Below, piece by piece: positions 16,713-25,144 of a DNA stretch of 45,399 nucleotides. The notes under the pieces were generated by a model. That model searched no databases. It worked only from the letters and a program-made list of their open reading frames with translations, and was not told where the DNA came from. The DNA comes from Hydrogenophilaceae bacterium. Lineage in GTDB: Bacteria > Pseudomonadota > Gammaproteobacteria > Burkholderiales > Thiobacillaceae. The stretch lies in NCBI GenBank assembly GCA_013389025.1, contig JACAED010000054.1:1-45399 (forward strand), read 5' to 3'. A program made the position numbers and the translations under genes. Positions within the stretch are counted from its first letter, which is position 1. Each line of letters starts with the position of its first letter.

Positions 16713-17072
16713 ATGATAATAGACAATCTATCAGGCGCTGTGCCTAAAGCGGAGAGAGGTAGTCCCTCTCATCCGCCGCGCCATGCCGATCCTTATCCCC
16801 AGTTCGCATCGCAGCCTGCAACATCTGCAAATAATCATGTCAGGCATGCAGTGGAAGACGTTGAAGAAGCCGTACGCGACATGAATGAATTCATGAGAAT
16901 CTCGTCGCCTTCGATTCATTTCACCCTGGACAATGACACTGGCCGCACTGTCGTGAAAATGATCGACAAGGAAACCAACGAGGTTGTGCGACAGATTCCA
17001 AGCGTGGAAGCACTTGCCATCAGCAAGGCGCTGGACCGGTTGCAGGGCCTGATTCTCCAGGTGAAGGCATAG
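16713..17072 (+). CDS. flaG: FlaG family protein
   Basis: A 119-aa protein with a disordered N-terminal half and a conserved C-terminal FlaG domain: VRDMNEFMRISSPSIHFTLDNDTGRTVVKMIDKETNEVVRQIPSVEALAISKALD. FlaG is linked to filament length control in polar flagella. Shine-Dalgarno GGGAG upstream. The fliD ATG follows 4 bases after the stop. Confidence 0.93.
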   Translation: MIIDNLSGAVPKAERGSPSHPPRHADPYPQFASQPATSANNHVRHAVEDVEEAVRDMNEFMRISSPSIHFTLDNDTGRTVVKMIDKETNEVVRQIPSVEALAISKALDRLQGLILQVKA

Positions 17073-17076
17073 GGTA

Positions 17077-18531
17077 ATGGCCAACATAAGCGCCTCTGGT
17101 GTTGGCTCTGGCCTTGACATCAACAACATCATCAGCCAGCTGATGGCCGTTGAACGCCAGCCGCTTAACCAGTTGGATACCCAGCAGAAAAAATATGAAA
17201 GCCAGTTATCCGCCTATGGCCAGTTGAAAAGCGCGCTATCGACGTTTCAGTCTTCCGTCAATACGCTATCCAGTCTCGACAAATTTCGTGTTTACGGCAC
17301 AAACTCGACTGATGAAACCGTTTTCACGGCCACCGCTTCGTCCAGCGCAGCACCAGCCAGTTACCAGATCGAGGTCACCCAGCTGGCCCAGCAACACAAG
17401 ATCAGCGCCAGTTCAGTCAGCGCAACGACAGATGTCATTGGCACCGGCACGCTAACCATAGAATTCGGCACGCACGATACAGGCGGTGGGACATTCACTC
17501 CAAATGCGGACAAGACTCCCCTGGTTCTGACCATCGACAGCAGCAACAACACCCTGTCTGGCATTCGCGACGCCATCAACAAGGCCAATGCCGGGGTCAG
17601 CGCCAGCATCATCTATGACGGAAGCGGCTACCGCCTGATCGTATCCTCCAATGAAAGCGGTGCAGCCAACAGCCTGAAAATCACTACTGCGGATGACGAT
17701 GGCAGCAATACAGATACCAGCGGGCTTTCCTTGCTGGCTTATGACCCTCTCAGCACAAGTGGCGCCGGCAAGAACATGTCGCAGCTATCCGAGGCTCGCA
17801 ATGCCCTCTTCAGCATTGATGGCATAGCCATTACGCATGACTCGAACTCGATATCTAACGTCATCGAGGGGGTTACGCTCAACCTCAAGAAGCTGAACAC
17901 AGGCACGCCTGCAACATTAACCGTGTCGCGGGATATCGAGGCGGTCTCCACTGCGGTGCAGGATTTCGTCAAGGCCTACAACGATGTAGACAAGGTTCTG
18001 AAGGATCTGACTGCCTATAACGACCAGACGAAGAAAGGCGCCGTATTGCAGGGCGATTCTGTCACACGTCACATCCGTAACCAGCTGCGTGGGATCATGA
18101 CCGGCACACTGGACAACAATGCCTTCACCACGCTTTCACAAGCTGGTGTTTCCTTCCAGCGTGATGGAACCCTGGCCGTCGATGCAAGCAGGCTTGAAGA
18201 CGCACTGAACGACAATTTCGAAGCAGTAGGAAATCTTTTTGCGCGGGACAGCAACATCGCATCCGAAACCGGATTCGGTTTCCGGCTGGACGATTACCTG
18301 GATGACCTGCTCGACACAAATGGAAGTTTGGCAATCCGCACCGATGGAATCAGTTACAGCATCCGTTCCCTTGAACGAACCGAAGAAAGAATGGAAGCCC
18401 GCATGGTTCAGATTGAAGCGCGCTACCGTGCCCAGTTCACGGCACTCGATTCACTCATCAGTTCCCTGAACTCAACCAGCGCTTTCCTGACACAACAGCT
18501 CAAATCCCTGAACGCCAGCAACGATTCTTGA
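17077..18531 (+). CDS. fliD: Flagellar filament capping protein
   Basis: FliD forms the cap under which flagellin folds at the filament tip. The 484-aa protein has the N-terminal FliD domain (ASGVGSGLDINNIISQLMAVERQPLNQL), a central variable region, and the C-terminal FliD domain with long helices (RTEERMEARMVQIEARYRAQFTALD) ending in the typical SFLTQQLKSLN pattern. It is located between flaG and fliS as in most polar flagellar clusters. Confidence 0.97.
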   Translation: MANISASGVGSGLDINNIISQLMAVERQPLNQLDTQQKKYESQLSAYGQLKSALSTFQSSVNTLSSLDKFRVYGTNSTDETVFTATASSSAAPASYQIEVTQLAQQHKISASSVSATTDVIGTGTLTIEFGTHDTGGGTFTPNADKTPLVLTIDSSNNTLSGIRDAINKANAGVSASIIYDGSGYRLIVSSNESGAANSLKITTADDDGSNTDTSGLSLLAYDPLSTSGAGKNMSQLSEARNALFSIDGIAITHDSNSISNVIEGVTLNLKKLNTGTPATLTVSRDIEAVSTAVQDFVKAYNDVDKVLKDLTAYNDQTKKGAVLQGDSVTRHIRNQLRGIMTGTLDNNAFTTLSQAGVSFQRDGTLAVDASRLEDALNDNFEAVGNLFARDSNIASETGFGFRLDDYLDDLLDTNGSLAIRTDGISYSIRSLERTEERMEARMVQIEARYRAQFTALDSLISSLNSTSAFLTQQLKSLNASNDS

Positions 18532-18543
18532 TTGGAGGAAGAA

Positions 18544-18963
18544 ATGTTCACACGACCCAGCCAGTACGCAAACACCTACAAGCAGGTTGGCCTGGAAACG
18601 GAAATCACCAGCGCAGATCCACACAAGCTAGTCCTGATGCTTTTGGATGGCGCTATTTCCGCGATCAAGCTGGGTGCCATCGGTGTACAGAACAGGGACC
18701 TGAAAACCAAATCCACGCAACTGTCCAAGGCCATTTCCATCATCAACGAGGGCCTGCGCGCATCGCTTGACCACAAGCAGGGCGGACAGATCGCCGGCCG
18801 CCTGGACTCGCTGTATCTCTACATCACCAGCCAGCTTCTTGAGGCAAATTTGTCCAACCGGACGGAACCGCTGAGAGAAGCCCTCGAACTGCTCGGGATG
18901 ATCCAGGACGCCTGGAAGGGCATCCGCTCGCCCGCCGGTTCGCCCAACCGCATGGCGGCATGA
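18544..18963 (+). CDS. fliS: Flagellin export chaperone FliS
   Basis: A cytosolic chaperone that binds the flagellin C-terminus before export. The 139-aa protein has the family hallmarks: N-terminal QYANTYKQVGLETEITSADPHKLVLMLLDGA and helical core LDSLYLYITSQLLEAN. The ATG at 18544 is chosen because GGAGGAAG lies immediately upstream; a TTG in frame at 18532 is unlikely. Starts 12 bases after fliD. Confidence 0.96.
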   Translation: MFTRPSQYANTYKQVGLETEITSADPHKLVLMLLDGAISAIKLGAIGVQNRDLKTKSTQLSKAISIINEGLRASLDHKQGGQIAGRLDSLYLYITSQLLEANLSNRTEPLREALELLGMIQDAWKGIRSPAGSPNRMAA

Positions 18964-18985
18964 ACCCACAGAAAAGTCCTGAACA

Positions 18986-19303
18986 ATGAACACGATCGCA
19001 CAATACGAATCCCTTTCCGGTCTGCTGACCACCATGATCAGCGCAGCGGAGAAAGGTGACTGGGACCAGGTGGCCGGCATGGAGTCGACCTGCAAACCCA
19101 TCATCGAACAAATCCGCAACACCACGCCAGAGGAACGCCTGACGGATGACGAAAGGCGCCAGAAGATCCAGGTCATCAAGCAAATCCTTCGCGACGACGC
19201 ACGCCTGCGCGAGCTGGCCAGCCCCTGGATGGCGCAGTTGCAGGATGTCATCCAGCAAACGCGCAAGGGCCGCGATGCCTTGCATGCATACGATAACCGC
19301 TAG
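18986..19303 (+). CDS. fliT: Flagellar protein FliT
   Basis: A 105-aa all-helical protein with the FliT pattern (YESLSGLLTTMISAAEKGDWDQVAGMESTC, then DERRQKIQVIKQILRDDARLRELASPWMAQL). FliT is the export chaperone of the cap protein FliD and interacts with other export components. It sits 22 bases after fliS in the filament cluster. The sequence is poorly conserved in general, so the call rests partly on position. Confidence 0.85.
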   Translation: MNTIAQYESLSGLLTTMISAAEKGDWDQVAGMESTCKPIIEQIRNTTPEERLTDDERRQKIQVIKQILRDDARLRELASPWMAQLQDVIQQTRKGRDALHAYDNR

Positions 19304-19328
19304 ACGCAAATGAGATCGGGCTTGAATC

Positions 19329-20468
19329 ATGGGCATTTCGGATATTTCGGGAAAGCTGGCGTCGATTGTCGCCACGACGCCCAGACTGACCACGCTGGAA
19401 TCCGTGCTACAGGCCTCGCTTTCGCTGACGCACGCCCCTGTGTCATCGCGCATGCCCATGGTCGGCAAGCTGGGCGAGGCTGCTGTTTCACGGCAAGCCG
19501 TTGACTCCCCCAACCAGCCTGTCCTCAACACAGCCCACGATTCGCCCGGTCAGCTACAGCATTCAGCTGCGCCTGTCCTGACGCATCTCAGCAAGACAGC
19601 CGGATTCCTGTCCTCACTCCTGCCGCCACAGGAAAAGGGTATCCCAACGCGCGCCGCGATCCCGGCCACAGCACGGCCCATACTGGACGAACCGCCCAGC
19701 TACCCTGCGCCACTGGCGATAGCCCTGCAATCCAACCTTCAGGAGAGCGGCCTGTTTTATGAGTCGCACCTGTTCAACTGGTATCAGGGCCAGTATCCGC
19801 GTGATCTTCTGTTGAAAGAGCCACAGTCCGGGCTTGCACAATTGCCTCTCCCCGCCAATGCCAACTCTGCGGCGGACAAACTCCTGCAAGGCCTCGCTTC
19901 CACCGCCAGCCCCGACATGCAGGCCCAGCCTGACAGTCATATCTCCGATCAAAGTGACAGGGTCGATGACAACGCCCAGGCAATGAAATCGCTGCCGAGC
20001 CCGATCCAAGAAGCAGCCGACGCGGCCAGGCAGATTCACGAGAAGCCGGAATCGGCAGACAAGCCAGGCTTCGCTGCAAAGGAGCAGCTTGCCCTTGCAC
20101 CACAATCAAGCGAAGCCGCCAAACTGATCACGCAGCAGCTCCTGCTTCTGGACAAACCCAGCCTGGAGTGGTCGGTCAACATGTGGCCGGGCCAGACCGC
20201 AACCATGCTGATCGAGGAAGAACCTGCGCCCATCCGTGAAAATCATTCGTCATGGAGTACCACCATCCAGCTTGATTTCCCCACGCTTGGACATGTGGAA
20301 ATCATGCTCAGGATGGATGCCGAAGGTGTGCGTGTTCGACTGGATGCCGCGAATGAACAGGCATTGCCCGCACTGATGGGGCAGCGTCCGCTGTGCTTGG
20401 AAAGGCTTGCCTCGACAGGCTGCAGGGTGCGCGAGTTGTCGATAGGAAGCAGCCATGCCGACGCATGA
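19329..20468 (+). CDS. FliK-like flagellar hook-length control domain protein
   Basis: A 379-aa protein with a long low-complexity N-terminal region rich in P, A, S and Q, and a C-terminal region resembling the FliK C-terminal (Flg_hook) domain: STTIQLDFPTLGHVEIMLRMDAEGVRVRLDAANEQALPALM, then LERLASTGCRVRELSIG. This is a second FliK-type gene, since a canonical fliK lies at 27824. The pair FliK-like plus FlhX in the filament cluster recurs in betaproteobacteria and suggests they work together at the export gate. The flhX start overlaps its end by 14 bases. Confidence 0.75.
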   Translation: MGISDISGKLASIVATTPRLTTLESVLQASLSLTHAPVSSRMPMVGKLGEAAVSRQAVDSPNQPVLNTAHDSPGQLQHSAAPVLTHLSKTAGFLSSLLPPQEKGIPTRAAIPATARPILDEPPSYPAPLAIALQSNLQESGLFYESHLFNWYQGQYPRDLLLKEPQSGLAQLPLPANANSAADKLLQGLASTASPDMQAQPDSHISDQSDRVDDNAQAMKSLPSPIQEAADAARQIHEKPESADKPGFAAKEQLALAPQSSEAAKLITQQLLLLDKPSLEWSVNMWPGQTATMLIEEEPAPIRENHSSWSTTIQLDFPTLGHVEIMLRMDAEGVRVRLDAANEQALPALMGQRPLCLERLASTGCRVRELSIGSSHADA

Positions 20469-20775
20469 GCCACGGCGCACCGCCGCCGCCGTCCGCTACA
20501 TGCCGGACGACTATGCGCCCCGCATCGTTGCCAAGGGACGGGGGGCCGTGGCCGAGGCCATTATCGAACGCGCGCGGGCAAGCGGCGTCTACGTTCACGA
20601 GTCACCCGAACTGGTTGCCCTGCTGATGCGTGTCGACCTTGACAGCCACATACCCCCTCAACTTTACATGGTGATTGCCGAATTACTGGTATGGCTCTAC
20701 CGGCTGGAGCACGAGCAACACAAGCATGGAGACCATGGCCCCTTGCACGGGCCGGTCACTCGGGAAACCCCCTGA
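20455..20775 (+). CDS. flhX: FlhB cytoplasmic-domain-like protein (FlhX)
   Basis: A 106-aa soluble protein equivalent to the C-terminal cytoplasmic domain of the export gate protein FlhB, without the membrane domain. The conserved core is VRYMPDDYAPRIVAKGRGAVAEAIIERA and VYVHESPELVALLMRVDLDSHIPPQLYMVIAELLVWLYRLE. Its N-terminus reads MPTH, similar to the PTH left after FlhB self-cleavage at NPTH. Stand-alone FlhX proteins are known to substitute for the cleaved FlhB fragment in some bacteria. It overlaps the FliK-like gene and precedes ycgR by 15 bases. Confidence 0.85.
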   Translation: MPTHEPRRTAAAVRYMPDDYAPRIVAKGRGAVAEAIIERARASGVYVHESPELVALLMRVDLDSHIPPQLYMVIAELLVWLYRLEHEQHKHGDHGPLHGPVTRETP

Positions 20776-20790
20776 AAGCGGCACAGACAA

Positions 20791-21585
20791 ATGGACAAAT
20801 CGCCCCCGCCAGAAGCAGACGGAAAGGTTCCGGAGGAAATCTCGGGGGCAGGGGCTTCCCATGCGCACAACCGCTATGCCATCTGGTCCAGGTCCGAGAT
20901 CCTGCACATACTCAACGCCATTGTTGAGCAGAATGTGCTGGTCAGCCTGTCCACGGAAAAATCCGGCGACGTGTTTATAAGCTCGATCATCGATATCGAC
21001 ACGGACAACAACAGGCTGGTCATGGATCCCGCGCAGAACCGCGCCGTCAACGAACGCTTTGCCAGCGGTCAGCAAGTCATGTTCGAAGCCATGCTGGATC
21101 AGGTCCGCGTTTACTTCACTGCTGCCCGTGTCTGGCATTGCATACACAAAGGCGAAGCCGGACTGTGCATGCACATACCTGAATCAATTGTGCGCCTCCA
21201 GCGCCGTGATTATTTTCGCGTGCACCTTCCCTCTTCCCGTCCGGTCATGTGTGCAATACCCATCCGGGAAGAACCGGCAACCGGTGACTGGCTGGCAGTC
21301 ATCGTGGAAGACCTCAGTCTGGGCGGCATGGCCATCGTTTGCAACGAAGGAGAAGTCAAGGCCGACTATGGCACGAAGCTCCAGGGCTGCCGATTCTCGC
21401 TGCCGGATATCGGCGAAATCGATGCCGACCTCGAAGTTCGCAACATCACTCAAATCACGCTGAAAAAGGGTGGCAAGAAAATCCGCCTGGGCTGTCAATT
21501 CGTTTCGCTTGACAGCTCGGTACAGACCAAGCTTCAACGGTACATCATCAAGCTGGAGTGCGAGCGTCGCGCGAAGATGGGCTAG
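20791..21585 (+). CDS. ycgR: PilZ-domain flagellar brake protein YcgR
   Basis: A 264-aa cytosolic cyclic-di-GMP receptor. It has an N-terminal YcgR (PilZN) domain (about 30-130) and a C-terminal PilZ domain with both ligand motifs: RRDYFR at 138-143 (RxxxR) and DLSLGG at 174-179 (D/NxSxxG). When bound to c-di-GMP, YcgR slows the motor by contacting FliG/MotA. Its place at the end of the filament operon, with a diguanylate cyclase before fliC, fits that role. No strong Shine-Dalgarno is seen before the ATG. Confidence 0.92.
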   Translation: MDKSPPPEADGKVPEEISGAGASHAHNRYAIWSRSEILHILNAIVEQNVLVSLSTEKSGDVFISSIIDIDTDNNRLVMDPAQNRAVNERFASGQQVMFEAMLDQVRVYFTAARVWHCIHKGEAGLCMHIPESIVRLQRRDYFRVHLPSSRPVMCAIPIREEPATGDWLAVIVEDLSLGGMAIVCNEGEVKADYGTKLQGCRFSLPDIGEIDADLEVRNITQITLKKGGKKIRLGCQFVSLDSSVQTKLQRYIIKLECERRAKMG

Positions 21586-21607
21586 CAAGAAACCCCCGCC
21601 CTTGGGA

Positions 21608-21684
21608 CACCCCCCTTTATCTAGGGGGGGCTGGTATTTACCACCTTGTCAAAGGGGGTGGCGAGCAAAGCGAGCCGGGGGATT
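21608..21684 (+). repeat. 77-bp palindromic repeat family A, copy 1
   Basis: The general form is: (AAA)TCCCCC, TTTATCAAGGGGG, a short spacer, ACCCCCTTGACAAAGGGGGT, GGCGAGCAAAGCGAGCC, GGGGGATT(T). Here the left part is CCCCCCTTTATCTAGGGGGG, and the right part TTGTCAAAGGGGGTGGCGAG then CAAAGCGAGCCGGGGGATT. It follows ycgR directly and is in the plus orientation like all other copies. Confidence 0.8.
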
Positions 21685-21708
21685 ATGTCCATGCTGTTGG
21701 AACAAAAT

Positions 21709-21854
21709 TTTGACAGTTCAGGAAACGTAGCGAGGATGGTCAGTTACATGGCGCGTGTCGCACAAAAAGCGGAGTGCATATGGCCATACATGAGCATATA
21801 CGGACAACACGCAACGCAGTAAATGCCCCCCGCAGTAGTTTCTTGACTGTCAAA
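21709..21854. repeat. Inverted-repeat element with TTTGACAG ends
   Basis: A 146-bp element with near-perfect terminal inverted repeats: TTTGACAGTTCAGGAAAC (21709-21726) and GTTTCTTGACTGTCAAA (21838-21854). It lies between the ycgR side and fliE. The fliE stop codon (TGA on the minus strand, 21850-21852) is part of the right-hand TTTGACAG end. No ORF inside. Confidence 0.65.
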
Positions 21855-22173
21855 TCTGCATGTTCATGATCTCATGATACGCCTGCACCAGCTTGTTCCT
21901 CACCTGCACCGTGCTCTGGAAGGAAATGCTGGCTTTTTGCAGCGAGACCATGACGTCGTTCAGGCTGACGTTGCGATCCCCAAGTTCAAAGGCCTTGCCG
22001 AGCTGGGAAGCCTCGTTCTGGACCTTGTTGACCTGATCCAGCGAGGTCTTGAGTACCGAACCGAAGCCGGATGTCTGGGTTTCATCCGGTTTTTTGACCG
22101 CTTTGTCGCCCGAGGCATAATCCGCATGCGCTCTGAGCATGGCAACCATGCGGTCGATTTTTCCTGTATCCAT
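21850..22173 (-). CDS. fliE: Flagellar hook-basal body protein FliE
   Basis: FliE joins the MS ring to the rod and is the first rod component exported. The 107-aa product has normal length with the conserved C-terminal half GFGSVLKTSLDQVNKVQNEASQLGKAFELGDRNVSLNDVMVSLQKASISFQSTVQVRNKLVQAYHEIMNMQI (shown as pattern segments GSVLKTSLDQVN, LNDVMVSLQKAS and RNKLVQAYHEIM). The frame stays open far upstream, but the ATG at 22173 gives the family N-terminus and has AAAGGGGG upstream. It is transcribed divergently from fliF. Confidence 0.95.
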   Translation of the reverse strand: MDTGKIDRMVAMLRAHADYASGDKAVKKPDETQTSGFGSVLKTSLDQVNKVQNEASQLGKAFELGDRNVSLNDVMVSLQKASISFQSTVQVRNKLVQAYHEIMNMQI

Positions 22174-22342
22174 GGGTTTCAACCCCCTTTCCTTGAGGTT
22201 TTCCAGCCTGATTGAACGATAGCAGCCGATGGCTTTCGGCGGCTTCTGGAAATGAAGGAATAAACCGCCCCTATTCCAGCGACTGATTTGACCGGGCCTA
22301 TCGATAATCAGCACAAAGACAAGTCTCTTGGAGAAACAGGAA

Positions 22343-23983
22343 ATGAGTGAATCTGCCCAGACTGCCCTCGCACCGCGTCTGCAGATATTCCCCCTGCCTG
22401 GCGCTGGCAGCAAAGTCGTCGCCCTGATCGGTCTGGCCGTGGTGGTCGCACTGCTTGCAGGCATGTGGCTGTGGGGCAAGCAGCCGGAATACCGGGTGCT
22501 GTTCAGCAACGTCAACGACCGCGACGGCGGTGACATCATCGGCGTGCTCACGCAAATGAACGTACCCTACCAGTTTACCGAGGGTGGTGGCGCCATTCTG
22601 GTGCCGGCCGACAAGGTGCACGAGGCCCGCCTGAAGCTGGCCGCGCAAGGCCTGCCCAAGGGTGGCGGCGTGGGTTTTGAACTCATGGAAAACCAGAAGC
22701 TCGGAATCAGCCAGTTTCTGGAACAGGTCAATTACCAGCGCGCGCTGGAAGGCGAACTGGCCCGATCGATGCAGGCCATTTCCGCAGTGCAGAGTGCTCG
22801 CGTGCATATCGCCTTCGTCAAGCAGTCGGTGTTCGTGCGCGACGAGCAGAAACCTTCGGCTTCCGTCATGCTCAACCTCTACCCGGGGCGCACGCTCGAT
22901 GCTTCCCAGGTCAGCGCCATTACCCATCTGGTGTCCAGCAGCGTGCCGGAACTTTCACCCAAAAACGTGACCGTTCTGGACCAGGACGGCAACCTGCTCT
23001 CGGAAAAGCAGGACAAGCCCAATGGCCTCAATCTGGATCCCGGCCAGCTTCAGTACGTACAGCACTACGAGAGCGGCATTGCACGCCGCATCGAAGCCAT
23101 CCTCTTTCCGATCGTAGGCAAGGACAACGTGCATGCCGAGGTCACCGCGGACATCGATTTTTCGCACATGGAACAGGCCGCGGAAACCTACAAGCCCAAC
23201 CAGAAGCCTGCGGATGCCGCTATCCGCAGCCAGCAAATCAGCGAATCGAGCAATGCCGGCAATGCCGCCGCTGGCGTGCCCGGCGCCCTGACCAACCAGC
23301 CGCCCGCACCGGCCACCGCCCAGCTCAATCAACAGGGCGGCGCGACAGGCGCGGGCGGCAATGCGGCTTCCAATACGCGCAAGGACGCCACCACCAATTA
23401 TGAAGTCGACAAGACCATCCAGTACACACAGAAACCGATGGGCGGTGTCAAGCGCCTGTCAGCCGCCGTGGTCGTAAACTACAAGAAGGTTGTCGACAAG
23501 AAGGGAGTGGCCAGTTTCGTACCGCTGACCGCGGCAGAAAAATCCCAGATCGAGTCGCTGGTCAAGGAAGCGATGGGATTCACCCAGGCACGCGGTGATA
23601 CCCTGAATGTGACCAACACGCGATTCACCATGCCGGAAGTTGAAAAACTCCCGGAAGTCCCGGTCTGGCGCCAGCCGGAAAACATCAGCCTGGCCAGCGA
23701 TGCCGGCAAGTATCTGTTGATGGCGGCAATCACCCTGTATGCCTTCCTTGCCTTCATCCGTCCATTGCTGAAAAAGGCCAGCCGCACGGTGAAGACACTG
23801 ACGGAAGAAACCAGCCCGGCAGCCGGCGAAGGGGGCATCAATCCGGCAACCGGCACGCTCTCCCTGCCGCACCAGCCATCGCCGCTGTCAGCGGATGAGA
23901 AGCTTCAGGCAGCGCGCCTGACCGCGCGTCAGGATCCACGCGCCGTGGCCAATGTGGTCAAGAACTGGGTGGACGGACAATGA
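22343..23983 (+). CDS. fliF: Flagellar MS-ring protein FliF
   Basis: FliF builds the inner-membrane MS ring. The 546-aa protein has TM1 at about 24-43, the YscJ/FliF ring-building motifs (EYRVLFSNVNDRDGGDIIGVL, RVHIAFVKQSVFVRDEQKPSASVMLNL), a spacer rich in A, G, Q and N in the middle, TM2 at about 456-475 and a C-terminal cytoplasmic tail for FliG binding (ARQDPRAVANVVKNWV). The ATG at 22343 has GGAGAAACAGGAA upstream; an in-frame TTG at 22328 is disfavoured. Promoter not identified in the 169-base divergent gap. Confidence 0.97.
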   Translation: MSESAQTALAPRLQIFPLPGAGSKVVALIGLAVVVALLAGMWLWGKQPEYRVLFSNVNDRDGGDIIGVLTQMNVPYQFTEGGGAILVPADKVHEARLKLAAQGLPKGGGVGFELMENQKLGISQFLEQVNYQRALEGELARSMQAISAVQSARVHIAFVKQSVFVRDEQKPSASVMLNLYPGRTLDASQVSAITHLVSSSVPELSPKNVTVLDQDGNLLSEKQDKPNGLNLDPGQLQYVQHYESGIARRIEAILFPIVGKDNVHAEVTADIDFSHMEQAAETYKPNQKPADAAIRSQQISESSNAGNAAAGVPGALTNQPPAPATAQLNQQGGATGAGGNAASNTRKDATTNYEVDKTIQYTQKPMGGVKRLSAAVVVNYKKVVDKKGVASFVPLTAAEKSQIESLVKEAMGFTQARGDTLNVTNTRFTMPEVEKLPEVPVWRQPENISLASDAGKYLLMAAITLYAFLAFIRPLLKKASRTVKTLTEETSPAAGEGGINPATGTLSLPHQPSPLSADEKLQAARLTARQDPRAVANVVKNWVDGQ

Positions 23984-24969
23984 ACGATGGCGTGATGAGA
24001 AGCGCGATCTTCCTGCTCTCGCTGGGCGAGGACGAGGCCGCGCAAGTACTGAAATACCTGGGCCCGCGCGAGGTCGAGAAAATCGGCGCGGCCATGGCCA
24101 ATCTGTCAAATGTGTCGCGCGAGCAGATCGACGAGACCATCGATGCCTTCCATGAAACCACGGGCGGCCGCGATGGACTGCATGTGGATTCCTCCGAATA
24201 CGTGCGCAGCGTACTGATCAAGGCGCTGGGCGACGACAAGGCCGTGCATGTCATCAACCGCATCCTGAAAGACAACGACTCGCCCGGCATCGACCATCTC
24301 AAGTGGATGTCGGCCGAGCAGGTCGCCAATCTCATCAAATACGAGCATCCTCAGATCATCGCCACCATCCTGGTTCATCTGGAACCCACCCAGGCGGGCG
24401 AGGCGCTTTCGCTGTTCAATGAAGACCTCAGGAACGACACCATTCACCGTATCGCCACCCTGGACAGCGTGCAACCCGCCGCGCTGCAGGAGCTGAACGA
24501 CGTGCTTGGCCGACTGCTGACTGGCAAGAGCTTCAAACCCAACAAGCCCATGGGCGGCATCAAGGCGGCGGCGGAAATCCTCAATTTCGTCGGTCCGCAC
24601 GAAGAATCCATCATGGACAATCTTCGCGTACAGGACGAGGAGCTGGCGCAGAAAATCGAGGATGAAATGTTCATCTTCGACAACCTCATGGACATCGACG
24701 ACAAGGGCATCCAGCTCATGCTGCGCGAAATCCAGTCCGAATCGCTCATCATCGCCCTCAAGGGCGCCACCCAGGAATTGCGCGACAAGATTTTCAGGAA
24801 CATGTCCTCGCGTGCGGCGGAAATGCTCAAGGAAGACCTCGATTCCAAGGGTCCCGTCAAGCTGTCCGAGGTGGAAAACGAGCAGAAGCAGATACTGGTT
24901 ACGGTCAAGCGCCTGGCCGACGAAGGACAGATCGTGATTGCAGGAAAGGGAGGCGAGGAATATGTCTGA
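23980..24969 (+). CDS. fliG: Flagellar motor switch protein FliG
   Basis: FliG forms the C-ring top, couples stator torque to rotation and binds FliF. The 329-aa protein has all three domains; the middle domain EHPQ motif is present (KYEHPQIIATILVHL), and the C-terminal torque helix contains the conserved charged residues (RAAEMLKEDLDSKGPVKLSEVE). It overlaps the fliF stop by ATGA. Its TGA stop lies at the boundary of a palindromic element (24968-25112). Confidence 0.97.
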   Translation: MNDGVMRSAIFLLSLGEDEAAQVLKYLGPREVEKIGAAMANLSNVSREQIDETIDAFHETTGGRDGLHVDSSEYVRSVLIKALGDDKAVHVINRILKDNDSPGIDHLKWMSAEQVANLIKYEHPQIIATILVHLEPTQAGEALSLFNEDLRNDTIHRIATLDSVQPAALQELNDVLGRLLTGKSFKPNKPMGGIKAAAEILNFVGPHEESIMDNLRVQDEELAQKIEDEMFIFDNLMDIDDKGIQLMLREIQSESLIIALKGATQELRDKIFRNMSSRAAEMLKEDLDSKGPVKLSEVENEQKQILVTVKRLADEGQIVIAGKGGEEYV

Positions 24970-25144
24970 CAGGGTGCTGAAAAACCACTGCGAGGGCGTG
25001 ATGCTGCGTCAGAAGCCGGCTCGAAATGCTGATGAATACCGCATACACATCGCTTTATCTCCGGCTTCTTCCTTGCCTGAGGCCCGCTCGCTACGCTTTT
25101 CAACACCCTGTCTACTGAGGAGCAAGCCATGTCCAGTGCCGTAA
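24962..25144 (+). other. ORF bridging fliG and fliH across a repeat element
   Basis: An ATG overlapping the fliG stop (ATGTCTGA) opens a 60-codon frame that runs through the whole repeat element and stops 16 bases inside fliH. The amino-acid sequence (MSDRVLKNHCEGVML...) resembles nothing I know and is mostly repeat-derived, so it is more likely a translational coupling device or a relic of a former fliH start than a functional protein. Confidence 0.3.
24968..25112. repeat. Inverted-repeat element with GACAGGGTG ends
   Basis: A 145-bp element with terminal inverted repeats GACAGGGTGCTGAAAA (24968-24983) and TTTTCAACACCCTGTC (25097-25112), one mismatch, separating fliG from fliH. It has no transposase. 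The ends look like those of IS-derived MITEs, which is an inference without a database match. Confidence 0.7.

Noticed and set aside
22174-22342. Promoter boxes in the fliE/fliF divergent gap
   Set aside because: ATCGATAA resembles a FliA -10 box, but no TAAA-like -35 lies 15 bases upstream, and no GG-N10-GC pair was found on either strand.
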